The notes under the pieces were generated by a model that was given only the letters and a program-made list of their open reading frames with translations, made no database searches and was not told the origin of the DNA. Positions 8,169 through 16,789 of a stretch of DNA of 61,105 nt are shown one piece after another. Both the position numbers and the translations under genes were made by a program. The stretch comes from a virus. Every line of letters starts with the position of its first letter. Position 1 is the first letter of the stretch. The DNA lies in the IMG/VR virus record IMGVR_UViG_3300006162_000242, positions 1 through 61,105 of that record. The stretch is one strand, 5' to 3'.

Positions 8169-9146
8169 TTATTTCTTATCAGTCCCCACCAAGGGACCGA
8201 ACTTCTGTTTGAGCAACTGCAACTTAGCAATTTGCACATCCAAATCGGCGAAAAACTTTCGTAGCATAACGAGTAGAGGTAAGTGCGACGGAGTGATTTC
8301 CTCATCCTTAATGTCCACCAGCTTTTTCCAGCAGACGAATTCAATATCGTCGTCGGCCTTTGGCGTGCCCCCATTGTATTTCATCAGATAGAAAGCAGTC
8401 ATGATTTTGTCAACTTCCTTGCGGTAGCGAATGTCGTCAACGATTGTGCTTCCGATATAAGTGTAAGCATCTGTTTCCAGACCAGTCTCTTCAATCGTCT
8501 CTCGACTCGCCGCACCTTCCGCACTCTTATCCTTGGCGGGGTCAGTGAATCCACCCACAAAACAGAGCGTAGTGCGTCCCGGCTTGCGAGCTAAAAGAAG
8601 CTCTTGTGTATCAAAATTCATGATAGCCATATCCACCGTGAGTTTAAACGATGGGAATTGCGCTTGAAGAACGTGGACCATTCCGAGACGAAAATCGAGC
8701 GTGTGCTTGGCACGAATGCCCGCCTCACGGCGAATCTCGCTGGCACTGATGAATTTGCTTGGAATCAGTTCAATGGTGGGGTATTTGCCCTTGTAGCCAT
8801 TAATGAAACTGTCTCGGCTACCGTAGAGAACTGCCCGTAGATTGGCTCCCAGAAGCTTTTGGATTTGACGGTCGAGATTTTTACTCCAAAGTTCATTGTC
8901 TCCAACGTCGTCAATATAGAGGATTTCAACATCCTTATACTGTTCCTCAATCATAGCCTTGCGGATGGCGAAGTCATACGGATTATTGACCGTATATTTG
9001 ATGAAGGAATTACCGAGAAAGATGATTACTCGGGGGTGATTGTTGCGGACGACTTCGAGTATTTCCTTATGCCCCTCATGAAGAAATGGAGTTTGGAATC
9101 TCGCCACTATGACGCCGACTTCGGCATTGTTATTAGTTGTTTTCAT
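8169..9146 (-). CDS. nadM: Bifunctional NMN adenylyltransferase / Nudix hydrolase
   Basis: 325 residues. The N-terminal 170 form a NadM-type adenylyltransferase: ARFQTPFLHEGH with the HxGH motif and SASEIRREAG matching the ISxxxxR motif. The C-terminal part is a Nudix domain with GGFTDPAKDKSAEGAASRET then IEETGL. The box has a small insertion and lacks the usual first Glu, so hydrolase activity is less certain. In homologous fusions the second domain acts on ADP-ribose. The gene lies behind an operator-like promoter and a repeat-bearing leader (9147-9272). Confidence 0.9.
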   Translation of the reverse strand: MKTTNNNAEVGVIVARFQTPFLHEGHKEILEVVRNNHPRVIIFLGNSFIKYTVNNPYDFAIRKAMIEEQYKDVEILYIDDVGDNELWSKNLDRQIQKLLGANLRAVLYGSRDSFINGYKGKYPTIELIPSKFISASEIRREAGIRAKHTLDFRLGMVHVLQAQFPSFKLTVDMAIMNFDTQELLLARKPGRTTLCFVGGFTDPAKDKSAEGAASRETIEETGLETDAYTYIGSTIVDDIRYRKEVDKIMTAFYLMKYNGGTPKADDDIEFVCWKKLVDIKDEEITPSHLPLLVMLRKFFADLDVQIAKLQLLKQKFGPLVGTDKK

Positions 9147-9150
9147 AAAA

Positions 9151-9205
9151 CCTAATCTTGTATCTCGGTTACGAATTCAACACCGACCTAATCTTTAATC
9201 TCGGT
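9151..9205 (-). repeat. Tandem 19-nt direct repeats in nadM leader
   Basis: CCTAATCTTGTATCTCGGT (9151-9169) recurs at 9187-9205 with two differences. On the transcript each copy can fold into a short hairpin (ACCGA/TCGGT and AACC/GGTT stems). The second ends just before the ATG. A tandem RNA element controlling translation, or a repeated protein site, are both possible. Confidence 0.6.
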
Positions 9206-9214
9206 CTGTGCTGT

Positions 9215-9272
9215 CAACAATACATATTGTTGTATTCGTCAAAAGTGTATCAGATACACTATTTCTTGTCAA
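9215..9272 (-). promoter_or_regulatory. nadM promoter with two palindromic operators
   Basis: -35 TTGACA (9267-9272), 17-nt spacer, -10 TACACT (9244-9249). The palindrome AGTGTATC-A-GATACACT (9244-9260) covers the -10. A second, CAACAAT-acat-ATTGTTG (9215-9232), lies where transcription would begin. The arrangement looks like a repressor-controlled promoter, unlike the plain promoters elsewhere in the window. The -35 overlaps the stop of the upstream gene. Confidence 0.65.
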
Positions 9273-9553
9273 CTCTTTTTTCCACATTCTTCTACACGGT
9301 AGTCAGTCGCACCTTTCAGACGGATTACTGATAAATAAACCCCGGGTCCATCCACAGGGATTATCTCTGTCGTCTTAACGTCGTCAAGCGAGAACAGAAT
9401 TGTCGTCGGCCCGCATCGAAGATTGAATATGCCTTCTCCGTGATTGTCCAACACACCACGAAATGAATCACTCTGTCTCCCAAACATCGGACGCACAGCC
9501 GTTACAGGCTGAACAATGCTGGAAATATATTCAAGTTGTTCTTTGATAGTCAT
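9269..9553 (-). CDS. Hypothetical protein, 94 aa
   Basis: Start placed at MTIKEQLEY because its ATG overlaps the upstream stop as ATGA (9550-9553). No recognised domain. Its stop TGA is part of the nadM -35 box. Confidence 0.6.
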   Translation of the reverse strand: MTIKEQLEYISSIVQPVTAVRPMFGRQSDSFRGVLDNHGEGIFNLRCGPTTILFSLDDVKTTEIIPVDGPGVYLSVIRLKGATDYRVEECGKKS

Positions 9554-9735
9554 GTGTATAAAATCTCGGGATGGCTGATAATATAGATGAGAAAGTAAAC
9601 GCCCCACAAAAGCAACCCATCAATGATGCAAGCAAACAGCCATCCGAACAATCCCCAACCATCTTCGGGGTCAAGATGAATAACCAAATTGATGAAGCAG
9701 ACGAAAAAGTAGATAATGATGAATATAGTTAGCAT
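9550..9735 (-). CDS. Small membrane protein, 61 aa
   Basis: Two hydrophobic helices (about 2-20 and 28-52) separated by a short HLDPEDGWG loop. Coupled by overlaps on both sides. Function unknown. Confidence 0.6.
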   Translation of the reverse strand: MLTIFIIIYFFVCFINLVIHLDPEDGWGLFGWLFACIIDGLLLWGVYFLIYIISHPEILYT

Positions 9736-10397
9736 GATGTTTGGAGGGCGACTAAGCGGTCAAGCCCAATGGCGATTTCAAATACAATTCCATGCTCCCA
9801 ATCCTTGCGGATGGAACATCCCGCAACTTCAAGTCCAGAGAGTTCCCAATCAAGAGTCTTCTCAGAATAATGAGGTAGTTCCGTGGCTGTAACCACGTTT
9901 CCCCCGAACCGACGAGTAAGGTTTATCAATGCATTTTCAATGTAAGGAGCCTTGGTTCCGTGCGAAGTAAATAGCTGAAACTCCATCTGGTAAAACTGAA
10001 TGAGCCGAAGCTGAGAGGCACGCATTGTATCCGCACATTTTTCGTCACGAAAACTACATCCTACTTGCCACATACAATAAGGCAAATACTTTTTCATCTG
10101 TGCCTTGTCGGGGAACTTCTGATTAAAGACTTCGTATGTTCCCACCGTGGTTTCAGGACGGAGGAACAGGTTGCGGTCACTCTTGACTTCGAGCAAGTCA
10201 AACCCCGTGGCAATATGTGACTCCAAGCGTTCCCGTGGCACGAGGATTGGCGACTCGCATCGTTCCATCTTCACGGCGGGGTTGAGGTCACGCCAAGTAT
10301 CAATGAGCAGAAGCGGAATCTCCCGTATCAATGACTCCCGACGAGCAATCTCAAACTCGTTCCAACTGACAGTAGCGTTGGTGAAGATGGGTTTCAT
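9729..10397 (-). CDS. GlyRS-like class II aminoacyl-tRNA synthetase core
   Basis: 222 residues from the Met at 10397, chosen because its ATG overlaps the upstream stop (ATGA). FLRPETTVGTYEVF (78-91) matches the RPETAQG segment of class II GlyRS. Motif 2 is GCSFRDEK (113-120) with QFYQMEFQLF following, and motif 3 is EIAIGLDRL (207-215). The C-terminus ends right after motif 3, so there is no anticodon-binding domain. Truncated class II synthetases of this kind are known as amino acid:carrier protein ligases, and a carrier-protein domain is encoded 1 kb upstream on rIIB. A degenerate tRNA enzyme is the alternative. Confidence 0.75.
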   Translation of the reverse strand: MKPIFTNATVSWNEFEIARRESLIREIPLLLIDTWRDLNPAVKMERCESPILVPRERLESHIATGFDLLEVKSDRNLFLRPETTVGTYEVFNQKFPDKAQMKKYLPYCMWQVGCSFRDEKCADTMRASQLRLIQFYQMEFQLFTSHGTKAPYIENALINLTRRFGGNVVTATELPHYSEKTLDWELSGLEVAGCSIRKDWEHGIVFEIAIGLDRLVALQTSC

Positions 10398-10693
10398 TGT
10401 TTGGTCGGAAAGATGGCACGGACCACTCGTCCGGGGATTCTCCACCACAGCATGGCTCCCCAAAATACAATGGCGAAAATCCCCGAAAGGGTTGCCACTG
10501 TATTTGAGGCATGAAATGGGAACTGAAACCCATAAACGAACAGGTAAATCGGAAGTCGGGTAAGACCAATCAAAAAGAAAGATGTTACCAGTCCCGCAAT
10601 GGCGTTGAGTTTTTCGTCTTTATTGGTGACGCCGTGTTTTCGAAGGGTGTATTCGATAACCACCCACAATGTTATGATGTATAGAATGTCCAT
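10394..10693 (-). CDS. Membrane protein, 99 aa
   Basis: About three hydrophobic segments (2-17, 29-50, 58-82). The ATG is only 8 nt after the -10 box of its promoter, so the mRNA is probably leaderless. Function unknown. Confidence 0.62.
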   Translation of the reverse strand: MDILYIITLWVVIEYTLRKHGVTNKDEKLNAIAGLVTSFFLIGLTRLPIYLFVYGFQFPFHASNTVATLSGIFAIVFWGAMLWWRIPGRVVRAIFPTKQ

Positions 10694-10701
10694 ATGCCAC
10701 T

Positions 10702-10729
10702 AATATAACACACGCCGATAAAAAGTCAA
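10702..10729 (-). promoter_or_regulatory. Promoter placing transcription start at ATG
   Basis: TTGACT (10724-10729), 16 nt, TATATT (10702-10707), preceded by GTGT. 8 nt separate the -10 from the ATG at 10693. Confidence 0.75.
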
Positions 10730-10732
10730 ATA

Positions 10733-11095
10733 CTAAATTATCACGGGTTGATTATCTTCCCGCATCAGGTCGAAGGGGCTGATATAACAGAGACCAATGG
10801 TGTAATCAGCATATGATACTGTGCGACGTTGAAGGTATAGTTTAACAAACGATTCGTCTTTGCTGCGATACTCTTCATAATACACCACAGGGTCACGCAA
10901 TCTGTATCTCTCTTCGGCTGGAATTCCGAAGTTTTCCCATATAATTTGATTGGGAGAGAATTCAACGTAGGGACCACGACCACCAATAACCACACGTAAG
11001 TAACCGAATGCGAGATAGAGTCCGGTTTTGGAGTAGAACTTCAAGTCTGCTCCGTGGGCAGCATTAATCAACAATCGTTTCTCAAACTTATTCAT
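10733..11095 (-). CDS. Hypothetical protein, 120 aa
   Basis: Soluble, aromatic-rich protein without recognised domain. Its ATG overlaps the stop of the upstream gene (ATGA at 11092-11095). Confidence 0.6.
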   Translation of the reverse strand: MNKFEKRLLINAAHGADLKFYSKTGLYLAFGYLRVVIGGRGPYVEFSPNQIIWENFGIPAEERYRLRDPVVYYEEYRSKDESFVKLYLQRRTVSYADYTIGLCYISPFDLMREDNQPVII

Positions 11096-11349
11096 TCTGG
11101 CATTTCAGCTTTTACTTCGGTCTGTCCAATGTGAAATATCAACATATCACCCGCATTGTTATCCCTATGCCAAGCGACAATATATGGCTCGGGAGTTCCA
11201 AATGGCCACACATAAAGAGTATCATAATCCATAGTGGCAATGACGTTCACACCTATCTTGGCCAATTCCACGGACATACATCGTGGGCGGTCACATTCTT
11301 GAAGTCGCATTCGCTTCAAGTCAACGAAGGTCGTTGGAATTATATCCAT
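11092..11349 (-). CDS. Hypothetical protein, 85 aa
   Basis: Start taken at MDIIPTTF (11349), which follows directly on the T-tract of the rIIB terminator. Earlier starts would run into the hairpin. No recognised domain. Confidence 0.58.
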   Translation of the reverse strand: MDIIPTTFVDLKRMRLQECDRPRCMSVELAKIGVNVIATMDYDTLYVWPFGTPEPYIVAWHRDNNAGDMLIFHIGQTEVKAEMPE

Positions 11350-11350
11350 A

Positions 11351-11385
11351 AAAATAAAGGTGGGAGCCACCCGAAGGCTCCCACC
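11351..11385 (-). terminator. Rho-independent terminator after rIIB
   Basis: A 10-bp GC-rich stem (11359-11368 / 11376-11385, GGTGGGAGCC and its complement) is followed on the minus strand by TTTATTTT (11358-11351). Confidence 0.85.
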
Positions 11386-11442
11386 AACGACAGACCGAGA
11401 ACGCTAGAAAACGGTGCTGTCATTCCTCTCATTGAGAGAAGC

Positions 11443-12957
11443 TTAAAAGTTGTATGCAGCCACATACCCTCGGATGTAGGATGCGTGTTCGCTGCTGTCC
11501 GCACCATCCACATCTTCAATCCGATACTTCGGGTTATGCAGGTTCATTCCTACGTCAATGGACTTCTGTTGCTTGCCATCGGCGAAACCAATGTCATAGT
11601 ATTGATTTGCCTCACCCGTGACCTTGGCCAAGATTGGACTTCCAATCTTTATCAGATGATTCGTAATATCTGTAACTATCTGGCCGAGGGTGCAATCAAT
11701 ATACTTTTCCACAACTTCGTCAGGAATGTCAAATCCAAATTCATACTCGAAAGCCATGCACAGTTCCACACCGTCGAGCGAATCCATACCGACGGAATCA
11801 TAGCTAATCTTCGTGTCGGCATTCAGATTTTTTTTATCGAGCAAAAGTTGCTCGGCAATGATTTCCACCACCAGATTATAGACATAAGAATACAATGGAG
11901 AGACGGGAGAGGCATCAAGCTTCACGGCAAGGGGAGGAAGATTGACTGTGACCCCACCTGCGGTAACGATGTATTGATTTTCAATGTTCGCCTTATCTTT
12001 CAACCAAGATTCATTTTCGAATTTCGTATTTCCGCAAGTATCGGGAATCTGGCTTTCACGTTCGGCTTCATCTGAACCATCTTCATCGCAACTGCAATCA
12101 GCAGTCGGATTTCCGCACTGATGGCAAATGTCATCCTCGTCATCGAACGAGTCAAACTCCGTGGTGAGAGTGTCAGGCATCGGGCCGCTGTATTCACCGA
12201 CAATGGTGTATTTGCAGCAACGAAGCTTCTGACAGGAACAATCATCAGGCACCGAGACGACATCGGCGGGGTCCACTTCAACCAAAACAACACGCTTCCC
12301 CCAACCCTTGGCATAGGCGAGCGAACCAACATGCAATCCTGCACCACAAGCTTGGCGGAAGTCATCGTCCACCGAGGAACGTTCGACTTCAATCGTGGCA
12401 CCAATCGTGTTGAGAATTTGACCTTGAGCATTCACTTCACCTTGAAGGACAACTGTATCCTTATTGCCACGAATGGACCAGAAATCGGATGACACGCCCT
12501 TGTAGGCAATGAAGGTTCCACGCAGAGTAAGAGGCATCCCTTTGTGCTCCAAGAAGTTATACATTTCCTTGATGGCCCGGGCTGAGGGATTCTTCATCTT
12601 GCGGGCGATGTAATTGGCAATGGGCTTGTAGCTCAACTTATCCCGCATGAACGACATAACACGGTCAGCATCAATGGTGTGAATGGGGCGACCCGCATAG
12701 GTGACGCCGAGGGGATTGACGGAAAGCAGGCCGACAGTGTAGGTTTCCACGGCGGTCTTCATGTCCATCGCATCGAGCAATTCACGGATGGGACCAACAA
12801 ATAAGCCGGGGGCGTCGAGGTTGCCTGCAACGTAGGAAATTTTGGTGTAGAGTTCACAGATTTCAGCCCATTTGGGATGGTCGGCACGGGCAGTCTTCAC
12901 TCCGTTGTCATCCACGACAAGGATGGTGTCGTTTGTGCGAGAGATTGTTTTAATCAT
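11443..12957 (-). CDS. rIIB: rIIB-like protein fused to an acyl carrier protein domain
   Basis: 504 residues. Residues about 1-255 match the phage rIIB layout, including LRGTFIAYKGV and CGAGLHVGSLAYAKGW. A Cys-rich stretch (CHQCGNPTADCSC, 278-290) and acidic linker follow. Residues about 357-437 are an ACP domain with GMDSLDGVEL, Ser393 being the expected phosphopantetheine site. The last 50 residues (GFADGKQ...NPKY...YIRGYVAAY) resemble the RMF-like microproteins nearby. rIIB partners rIIA, encoded two genes upstream. The ACP fusion is unexpected and suggests the protein carries a thioester cargo. Leaderless promoter. Confidence 0.85.
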   Translation of the reverse strand: MIKTISRTNDTILVVDDNGVKTARADHPKWAEICELYTKISYVAGNLDAPGLFVGPIRELLDAMDMKTAVETYTVGLLSVNPLGVTYAGRPIHTIDADRVMSFMRDKLSYKPIANYIARKMKNPSARAIKEMYNFLEHKGMPLTLRGTFIAYKGVSSDFWSIRGNKDTVVLQGEVNAQGQILNTIGATIEVERSSVDDDFRQACGAGLHVGSLAYAKGWGKRVVLVEVDPADVVSVPDDCSCQKLRCCKYTIVGEYSGPMPDTLTTEFDSFDDEDDICHQCGNPTADCSCDEDGSDEAERESQIPDTCGNTKFENESWLKDKANIENQYIVTAGGVTVNLPPLAVKLDASPVSPLYSYVYNLVVEIIAEQLLLDKKNLNADTKISYDSVGMDSLDGVELCMAFEYEFGFDIPDEVVEKYIDCTLGQIVTDITNHLIKIGSPILAKVTGEANQYYDIGFADGKQQKSIDVGMNLHNPKYRIEDVDGADSSEHASYIRGYVAAYNF

Positions 12958-12963
12958 ACTGGT

Positions 12964-12991
12964 ATTATAGCTCAGGTTTGGGATTTGTCAA
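12964..12991 (-). promoter_or_regulatory. Leaderless promoter of rIIB
   Basis: TTGACA (12986-12991), 16 nt, TATAAT (12964-12969), then 6 nt to the ATG at 12957. The -35 includes the stop TGA of the upstream gene. Confidence 0.82.
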
Positions 12992-13425
12992 ATGAAAATT
13001 TTTGGGAGTTTCTGCTTGAATGGATTTTGTTCATCGGGCCATTCGGAAAATAGTCCCCGAATCTCCCGCAGGGTGGTCGCACGGCGATTACTGCGGTGAA
13101 CATAATAAAATGACCCATCATGAACTGTTCGAGCGGAATGCGGGGCGATGAACACAGGCGGAAAAGTCGGGTGAAATTGCGTAAGCGTCAAATCCACCCA
13201 ATATTTTTCATCACCGAGAAACACCGTTACAAACGCATGGTCTCGGTTAATATTAAAAACGGGATTCAGACCCATCTTCTTAAGCATACGGAATGCAAGG
13301 AAGCTGCAAATCCCACACGCACCACCCAACGTATTAGGCGAGAATGGCAACGTGTTTCGATGACACGAGTTCTCTATTCGCCTTCGCAGGCGTATCATAG
13401 CTCGTTTGACTTCAAGTGGGTTCAT
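12988..13425 (-). CDS. Transglutaminase-like cysteine hydrolase
   Basis: 145 residues. A Cys-His-Asp series in the right order: GGACGICSFLAFRML (Cys near 37), DHAFVTVF (His near 62), YWVDLTL (Asp near 78). This is the papain/transglutaminase-like fold used by small peptidases and acyltransferases. It lies between rIIA and the rIIB-ACP gene with an ATGA overlap to rIIA, so it may act on that system, for example releasing or moving an acyl group. Assignment rests on motif order only. Confidence 0.65.
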   Translation of the reverse strand: MNPLEVKRAMIRLRRRIENSCHRNTLPFSPNTLGGACGICSFLAFRMLKKMGLNPVFNINRDHAFVTVFLGDEKYWVDLTLTQFHPTFPPVFIAPHSARTVHDGSFYYVHRSNRRATTLREIRGLFSEWPDEQNPFKQKLPKIFI

Positions 13426-15824
13426 GCGGCAACTAATTCGGTTTGGACAGGGGTTTCGGTTTGGACAGGGGTCAGCATGGTGTCACGGGTCAAATCAACA
13501 TACAAATCCATTGCGTTGATATATGCAGCAATACTTTTGATTGAATCTTCGCTGACATAGTTCTCATATTCCAGATTATCCCACGGGAGATAAGGATACG
13601 ATGCCCGGGCATTATCTTTGGACTTATCAAAATCAATCGTGCCCTTGGCGTCACCCTTCATTTCATACCAAAGTCCAATATTTCGGAGAGCGTCCTTGAT
13701 TTTCACAACCGTATCATAATTACGATTGCTCACCGTGGTAATGAGGTCGAGAATGGGGCTGTTCTTCTCCAAAATGAGCGGAGTCAGCATCTTGGCCGCA
13801 GCATCACATACAACCGTAGTATTCTCGTAATTCTCGGCATCCACCATTAAATCAATGCTCACGGGCAAATTGGGCATTGCATCTTTAATGGCTTTCCACG
13901 CAGAAACCCAATCACCAGCAGCCGTGGCTTGCTGGAACCACTTAGATTCAGAAGTCTTTGCATTGATGAGGTAGATGCGGTCAATATCGAGGTCGAGTTC
14001 TTCACAGATGGTAGCCAGACCCTCAATGAAGTCACTGTCGGCAGTATAATTGCGATAGGCTTCTGAACCAACCACGTCAGGAACAAGCTTTTTACCCTTG
14101 CGACGACGACCACCCGACAAAGCGGCAACATTCATATAGAATCCACCATCTTCGATTTCACGGACAGGAACTTCGTTTTCCTCGATGCTGCGGGATGAGA
14201 GGTCGAGATATTGCATCGGACGAACGCCACCACCACCACCACCGTAGCTACGGGAGACTTTGTTGGCATTATTCCACGTCTTAGCCTCGGGCATGATTTC
14301 CGAAAGCTTAATCACTGGCACAGTGGCGAAATCATAGGTCTTATAAAAGAGTTCCTTGAGTTCGGCAGTCTCGAAGGTCAAGACGTGAACCGCAGTGTAA
14401 CTCTTCGCAAAGATAAGATACTTCGCCGACATTTGCTGACCAGTCTTCCGTCCCGTGTCATTGATGACCACGGCGACTTTGGATGACGCAACAATTTTGT
14501 TGCATTTGTCGCTGGTGCAACGATTGGACTTCACACGACTCTTTTTCTTCCGATACGTCACCATCACGGGGGCATTGGGATTGTGGTCCGAATCTTCAAG
14601 ACGAACACTGGTGCCGAAGCTGTCATTGTCAAAACGATTAATGTTATCAAAGGATGGGCCACGAATAATAATCCCATTCCATGTAAAAGAATCCTGAAAG
14701 GTGCGTTCCAATTGTAACAGGTTTCCGTCGAGGATTTTGATTTTGTCAGTGATGCCCTCATCGGATTCACCCTTTTCGACTTCGAGAATACCCGTGCCGA
14801 AGATGGCATTATACATGACTTTGGCATCCCAAATGGTAGTCAAACCAGTAAACTTTTCTTGGATGGCCTCTTGGATTTTGGCAAAGATTTCCGTGACACG
14901 AGCCACGAGAGCATTGAAAGTCATGTCCGTGTATTCAAGCTGTTCACGAGAATCAACGAAATTGACTTCACCCATGTCGAAATAGAGCGTCACGTCGTTG
15001 CTCTTAATCAACTCGAACAGGGCACGGGTCTTGGCGTCGAGCGACATTTTGTGATACAAAACGCTCCAATCAATCAGGTAGGGGACATAGCCCATGTAGG
15101 CAGTTCCACGGGCACCATCCACTTGGGGACGGATTTCCCATCCATTACCTTTGAGGGTAGCGGGGGTGCTGCGATATTTGGCAATGGACTCGACACAATC
15201 ATCGGAGAGACCTTTGATGGTAGGCATTACAGGCCAATGACGATAGAAATTGACAGCTTCCCGATGATAAGAATACACTGCGTTCTGTTTGACGGGAACA
15301 CAGATTTCAATGCCCGTGGGTTCATCACTTGGAGTGCGGAGCAGGCAAACGGAAGAATGTAGTTTTGAAGAGTCGCCTTTGATGCACTGATAGACAGTCT
15401 TCTCCCCATTGCACCAAGAAGTCACCGTAAATGAATCGCAGTCGGCGAAGCCTGCTTTACAACCGTATCCGAGGACGCCATTGAGCTTGTTGCTGTTGCG
15501 TTTGGTTGATTCACCAAAGACACAATAAACATTCTTAATCTCATCCTCGGTCAAGCCAGTGCCGAAGTCCCGAATTCGAAAGTTCAGGTCTTCTAAGGTC
15601 GGTAAACTGACTTGTATCTCAGAAATGGGTTTGTCCACCATCGTATGAGCATCGGCTGCATTCGTGCTATATTCACGGATGACCGCCAATTGCTTGCGGG
15701 TGTACATCTTGTCGGAGAGGGACATCAGGATTCGGGCCTGAGTCGCATCCGTAATGCGGAAGTTACTGACGGGGGCGGTTTGCCCGATGGAAGAGACTTG
15801 TTGCGGTGTATCGTTAGGTATCAT
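13422..15824 (-). CDS. rIIA: rIIA-like GHKL ATPase-domain protein
   Basis: 800 residues. The N-terminus is a GHKL ATPase: REYSTNAADAH (N box, about 49-59), IRDFGTGL (G1 box, about 88-95) and GVLGYGCKAGF (about 116-126). This is the rIIA arrangement of T4-like and jumbo phages, a membrane-associated protector with rIIB. It is transcribed with the transglutaminase-like gene just ahead of rIIB. A leader of about 55 nt with an AAAACAACAAAAAA stretch precedes the ATG. Confidence 0.88.
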   Translation of the reverse strand: MIPNDTPQQVSSIGQTAPVSNFRITDATQARILMSLSDKMYTRKQLAVIREYSTNAADAHTMVDKPISEIQVSLPTLEDLNFRIRDFGTGLTEDEIKNVYCVFGESTKRNSNKLNGVLGYGCKAGFADCDSFTVTSWCNGEKTVYQCIKGDSSKLHSSVCLLRTPSDEPTGIEICVPVKQNAVYSYHREAVNFYRHWPVMPTIKGLSDDCVESIAKYRSTPATLKGNGWEIRPQVDGARGTAYMGYVPYLIDWSVLYHKMSLDAKTRALFELIKSNDVTLYFDMGEVNFVDSREQLEYTDMTFNALVARVTEIFAKIQEAIQEKFTGLTTIWDAKVMYNAIFGTGILEVEKGESDEGITDKIKILDGNLLQLERTFQDSFTWNGIIIRGPSFDNINRFDNDSFGTSVRLEDSDHNPNAPVMVTYRKKKSRVKSNRCTSDKCNKIVASSKVAVVINDTGRKTGQQMSAKYLIFAKSYTAVHVLTFETAELKELFYKTYDFATVPVIKLSEIMPEAKTWNNANKVSRSYGGGGGGVRPMQYLDLSSRSIEENEVPVREIEDGGFYMNVAALSGGRRRKGKKLVPDVVGSEAYRNYTADSDFIEGLATICEELDLDIDRIYLINAKTSESKWFQQATAAGDWVSAWKAIKDAMPNLPVSIDLMVDAENYENTTVVCDAAAKMLTPLILEKNSPILDLITTVSNRNYDTVVKIKDALRNIGLWYEMKGDAKGTIDFDKSKDNARASYPYLPWDNLEYENYVSEDSIKSIAAYINAMDLYVDLTRDTMLTPVQTETPVQTELVAA

Positions 15825-15883
15825 AGCGTTTTTTGTTGTTTTACGATTGTCAGTGGATTCGGGCCACGTTCAATCATACGGAG

Positions 15884-15911
15884 AATATAACACGACTTTA
15901 CTTTTTGTCAA
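15884..15911 (-). promoter_or_regulatory. rIIA promoter
   Basis: TTGACA (15906-15911), 16 nt, TATATT (15884-15889) preceded by GTGT. It lies inside the end of the upstream gene and leaves a leader of about 55 nt. Confidence 0.78.
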
Positions 15912-16290
15912 ATGGAAGATGACCCGTCTTGGCGAAATGTTGCAGGGCGGGCAAAAGCTGCTTGACCATTTTTTGGCTCAAGTGCATACGGTCGGGGGTG
16001 TTGATGTCGCAGTCGGGGAACATCGTGGACAGGGATTTCTCGTTCCACCCAAAATGGAGGCCCAATGACGGGCGGGGAGAATTGGGCAAATGAGGGAGCA
16101 CAGAGAACTTCCCTTCGGGGTTGTGGCACCCGAACCAAATACAGGCTCCGTCCTTGTCGGCGGAAATGCTGCTTTCTTGGAGCGAGCAATTCCGACCGTA
16201 TTTGTCCGTGAAATGACTGAGGGCGAACCCACGATTGGTGAGTTTGAATTTAAGTGGCGATTTCGTCTTTTTAGCGTTTTTCATTTTCAT
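15898..16290 (-). CDS. Conserved phage hypothetical protein, 130 aa
   Basis: Contains DKYGRNCSLQESS and RMHLSQKMVKQLLPALQ, a pattern I associate with a widespread uncharacterised phage family. Lys-rich N-terminus. The ATG is 6 nt after the -10. Confidence 0.68.
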   Translation of the reverse strand: MKMKNAKKTKSPLKFKLTNRGFALSHFTDKYGRNCSLQESSISADKDGACIWFGCHNPEGKFSVLPHLPNSPRPSLGLHFGWNEKSLSTMFPDCDINTPDRMHLSQKMVKQLLPALQHFAKTGHLPFDKK

Positions 16291-16296
16291 GCCGAC

Positions 16297-16324
16297 AATG
16301 TAACACAGTCGGTGAATTTGTCAA
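16297..16324 (-). promoter_or_regulatory. Leaderless promoter
   Basis: TTGACA (16319-16324), 16 nt, TACATT (16297-16302), 6 nt to ATG at 16290. The -35 overlaps the upstream stop codon. Confidence 0.8.
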
Positions 16325-16554
16325 GAGGGCGATTGAGTTTTCTTCCACTCATAATAAACCTCGAATGCCACATAAGACGCCAGAGCATTCCAAAGAGTCA
16401 TCAGACCGTTATAGGCTGCGGCCCAATGTTGACCCACCCAGAACAAATATATGGCGGTGCCGAGGGTTATAATAGCCATAATGGCAGAAACCCATCCCCA
16501 AAAATATCGGTCTTGGGATGAGGGATGAAACAAGAATCGTAACTTTGTTTTCAT
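16321..16554 (-). CDS. Small membrane protein, 77 aa
   Basis: Two hydrophobic helices (about 18-40 and 46-66) with basic N-terminus. It starts at the stop of the lipoprotein gene. Function unknown. Confidence 0.6.
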   Translation of the reverse strand: MKTKLRFLFHPSSQDRYFWGWVSAIMAIITLGTAIYLFWVGQHWAAAYNGLMTLWNALASYVAFEVYYEWKKTQSPS

Positions 16555-16778
16555 TATCTTCGGCCATGTGGCTCAGGACGAATTGGCCCATACCATACTT
16601 CGTGTGGACGATAATAATAGTAATAAGTTGGACCCCAAACCTGAGCATAAGGAGCACCATAGAACAAGATAGGAGGGGCGGGTTCAACTGTTATAACCCT
16701 AACCGGAGGAGCAGGCTCAACATAAGTTGCACAGCCAGTCAATGCAACCAACAATGTAATCAATAGGTAGTTTTTCAT
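16554..16778 (-). CDS. Small lipoprotein
   Basis: From MKNYLLITLLVALTGC: a lipoprotein signal peptide with lipobox LTGC (Cys about residue 16). The mature part is Pro/Tyr-rich (VEPAPP twice, then a run of five Tyr). It implies export in a Gram-negative host. A Met five residues earlier is possible but gives a poorer signal. Confidence 0.72.
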   Translation of the reverse strand: MKNYLLITLLVALTGCATYVEPAPPVRVITVEPAPPILFYGAPYAQVWGPTYYYYYRPHEVWYGPIRPEPHGRR

Positions 16779-16789
16779 ATACATAAATA

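Noticed and set aside
9206-9217. Second promoter for nadM at the TTGACA at 9212-9217
   Set aside because: No acceptable -10 lies at 16-18 nt; the TTGACA is more likely part of the operator region.
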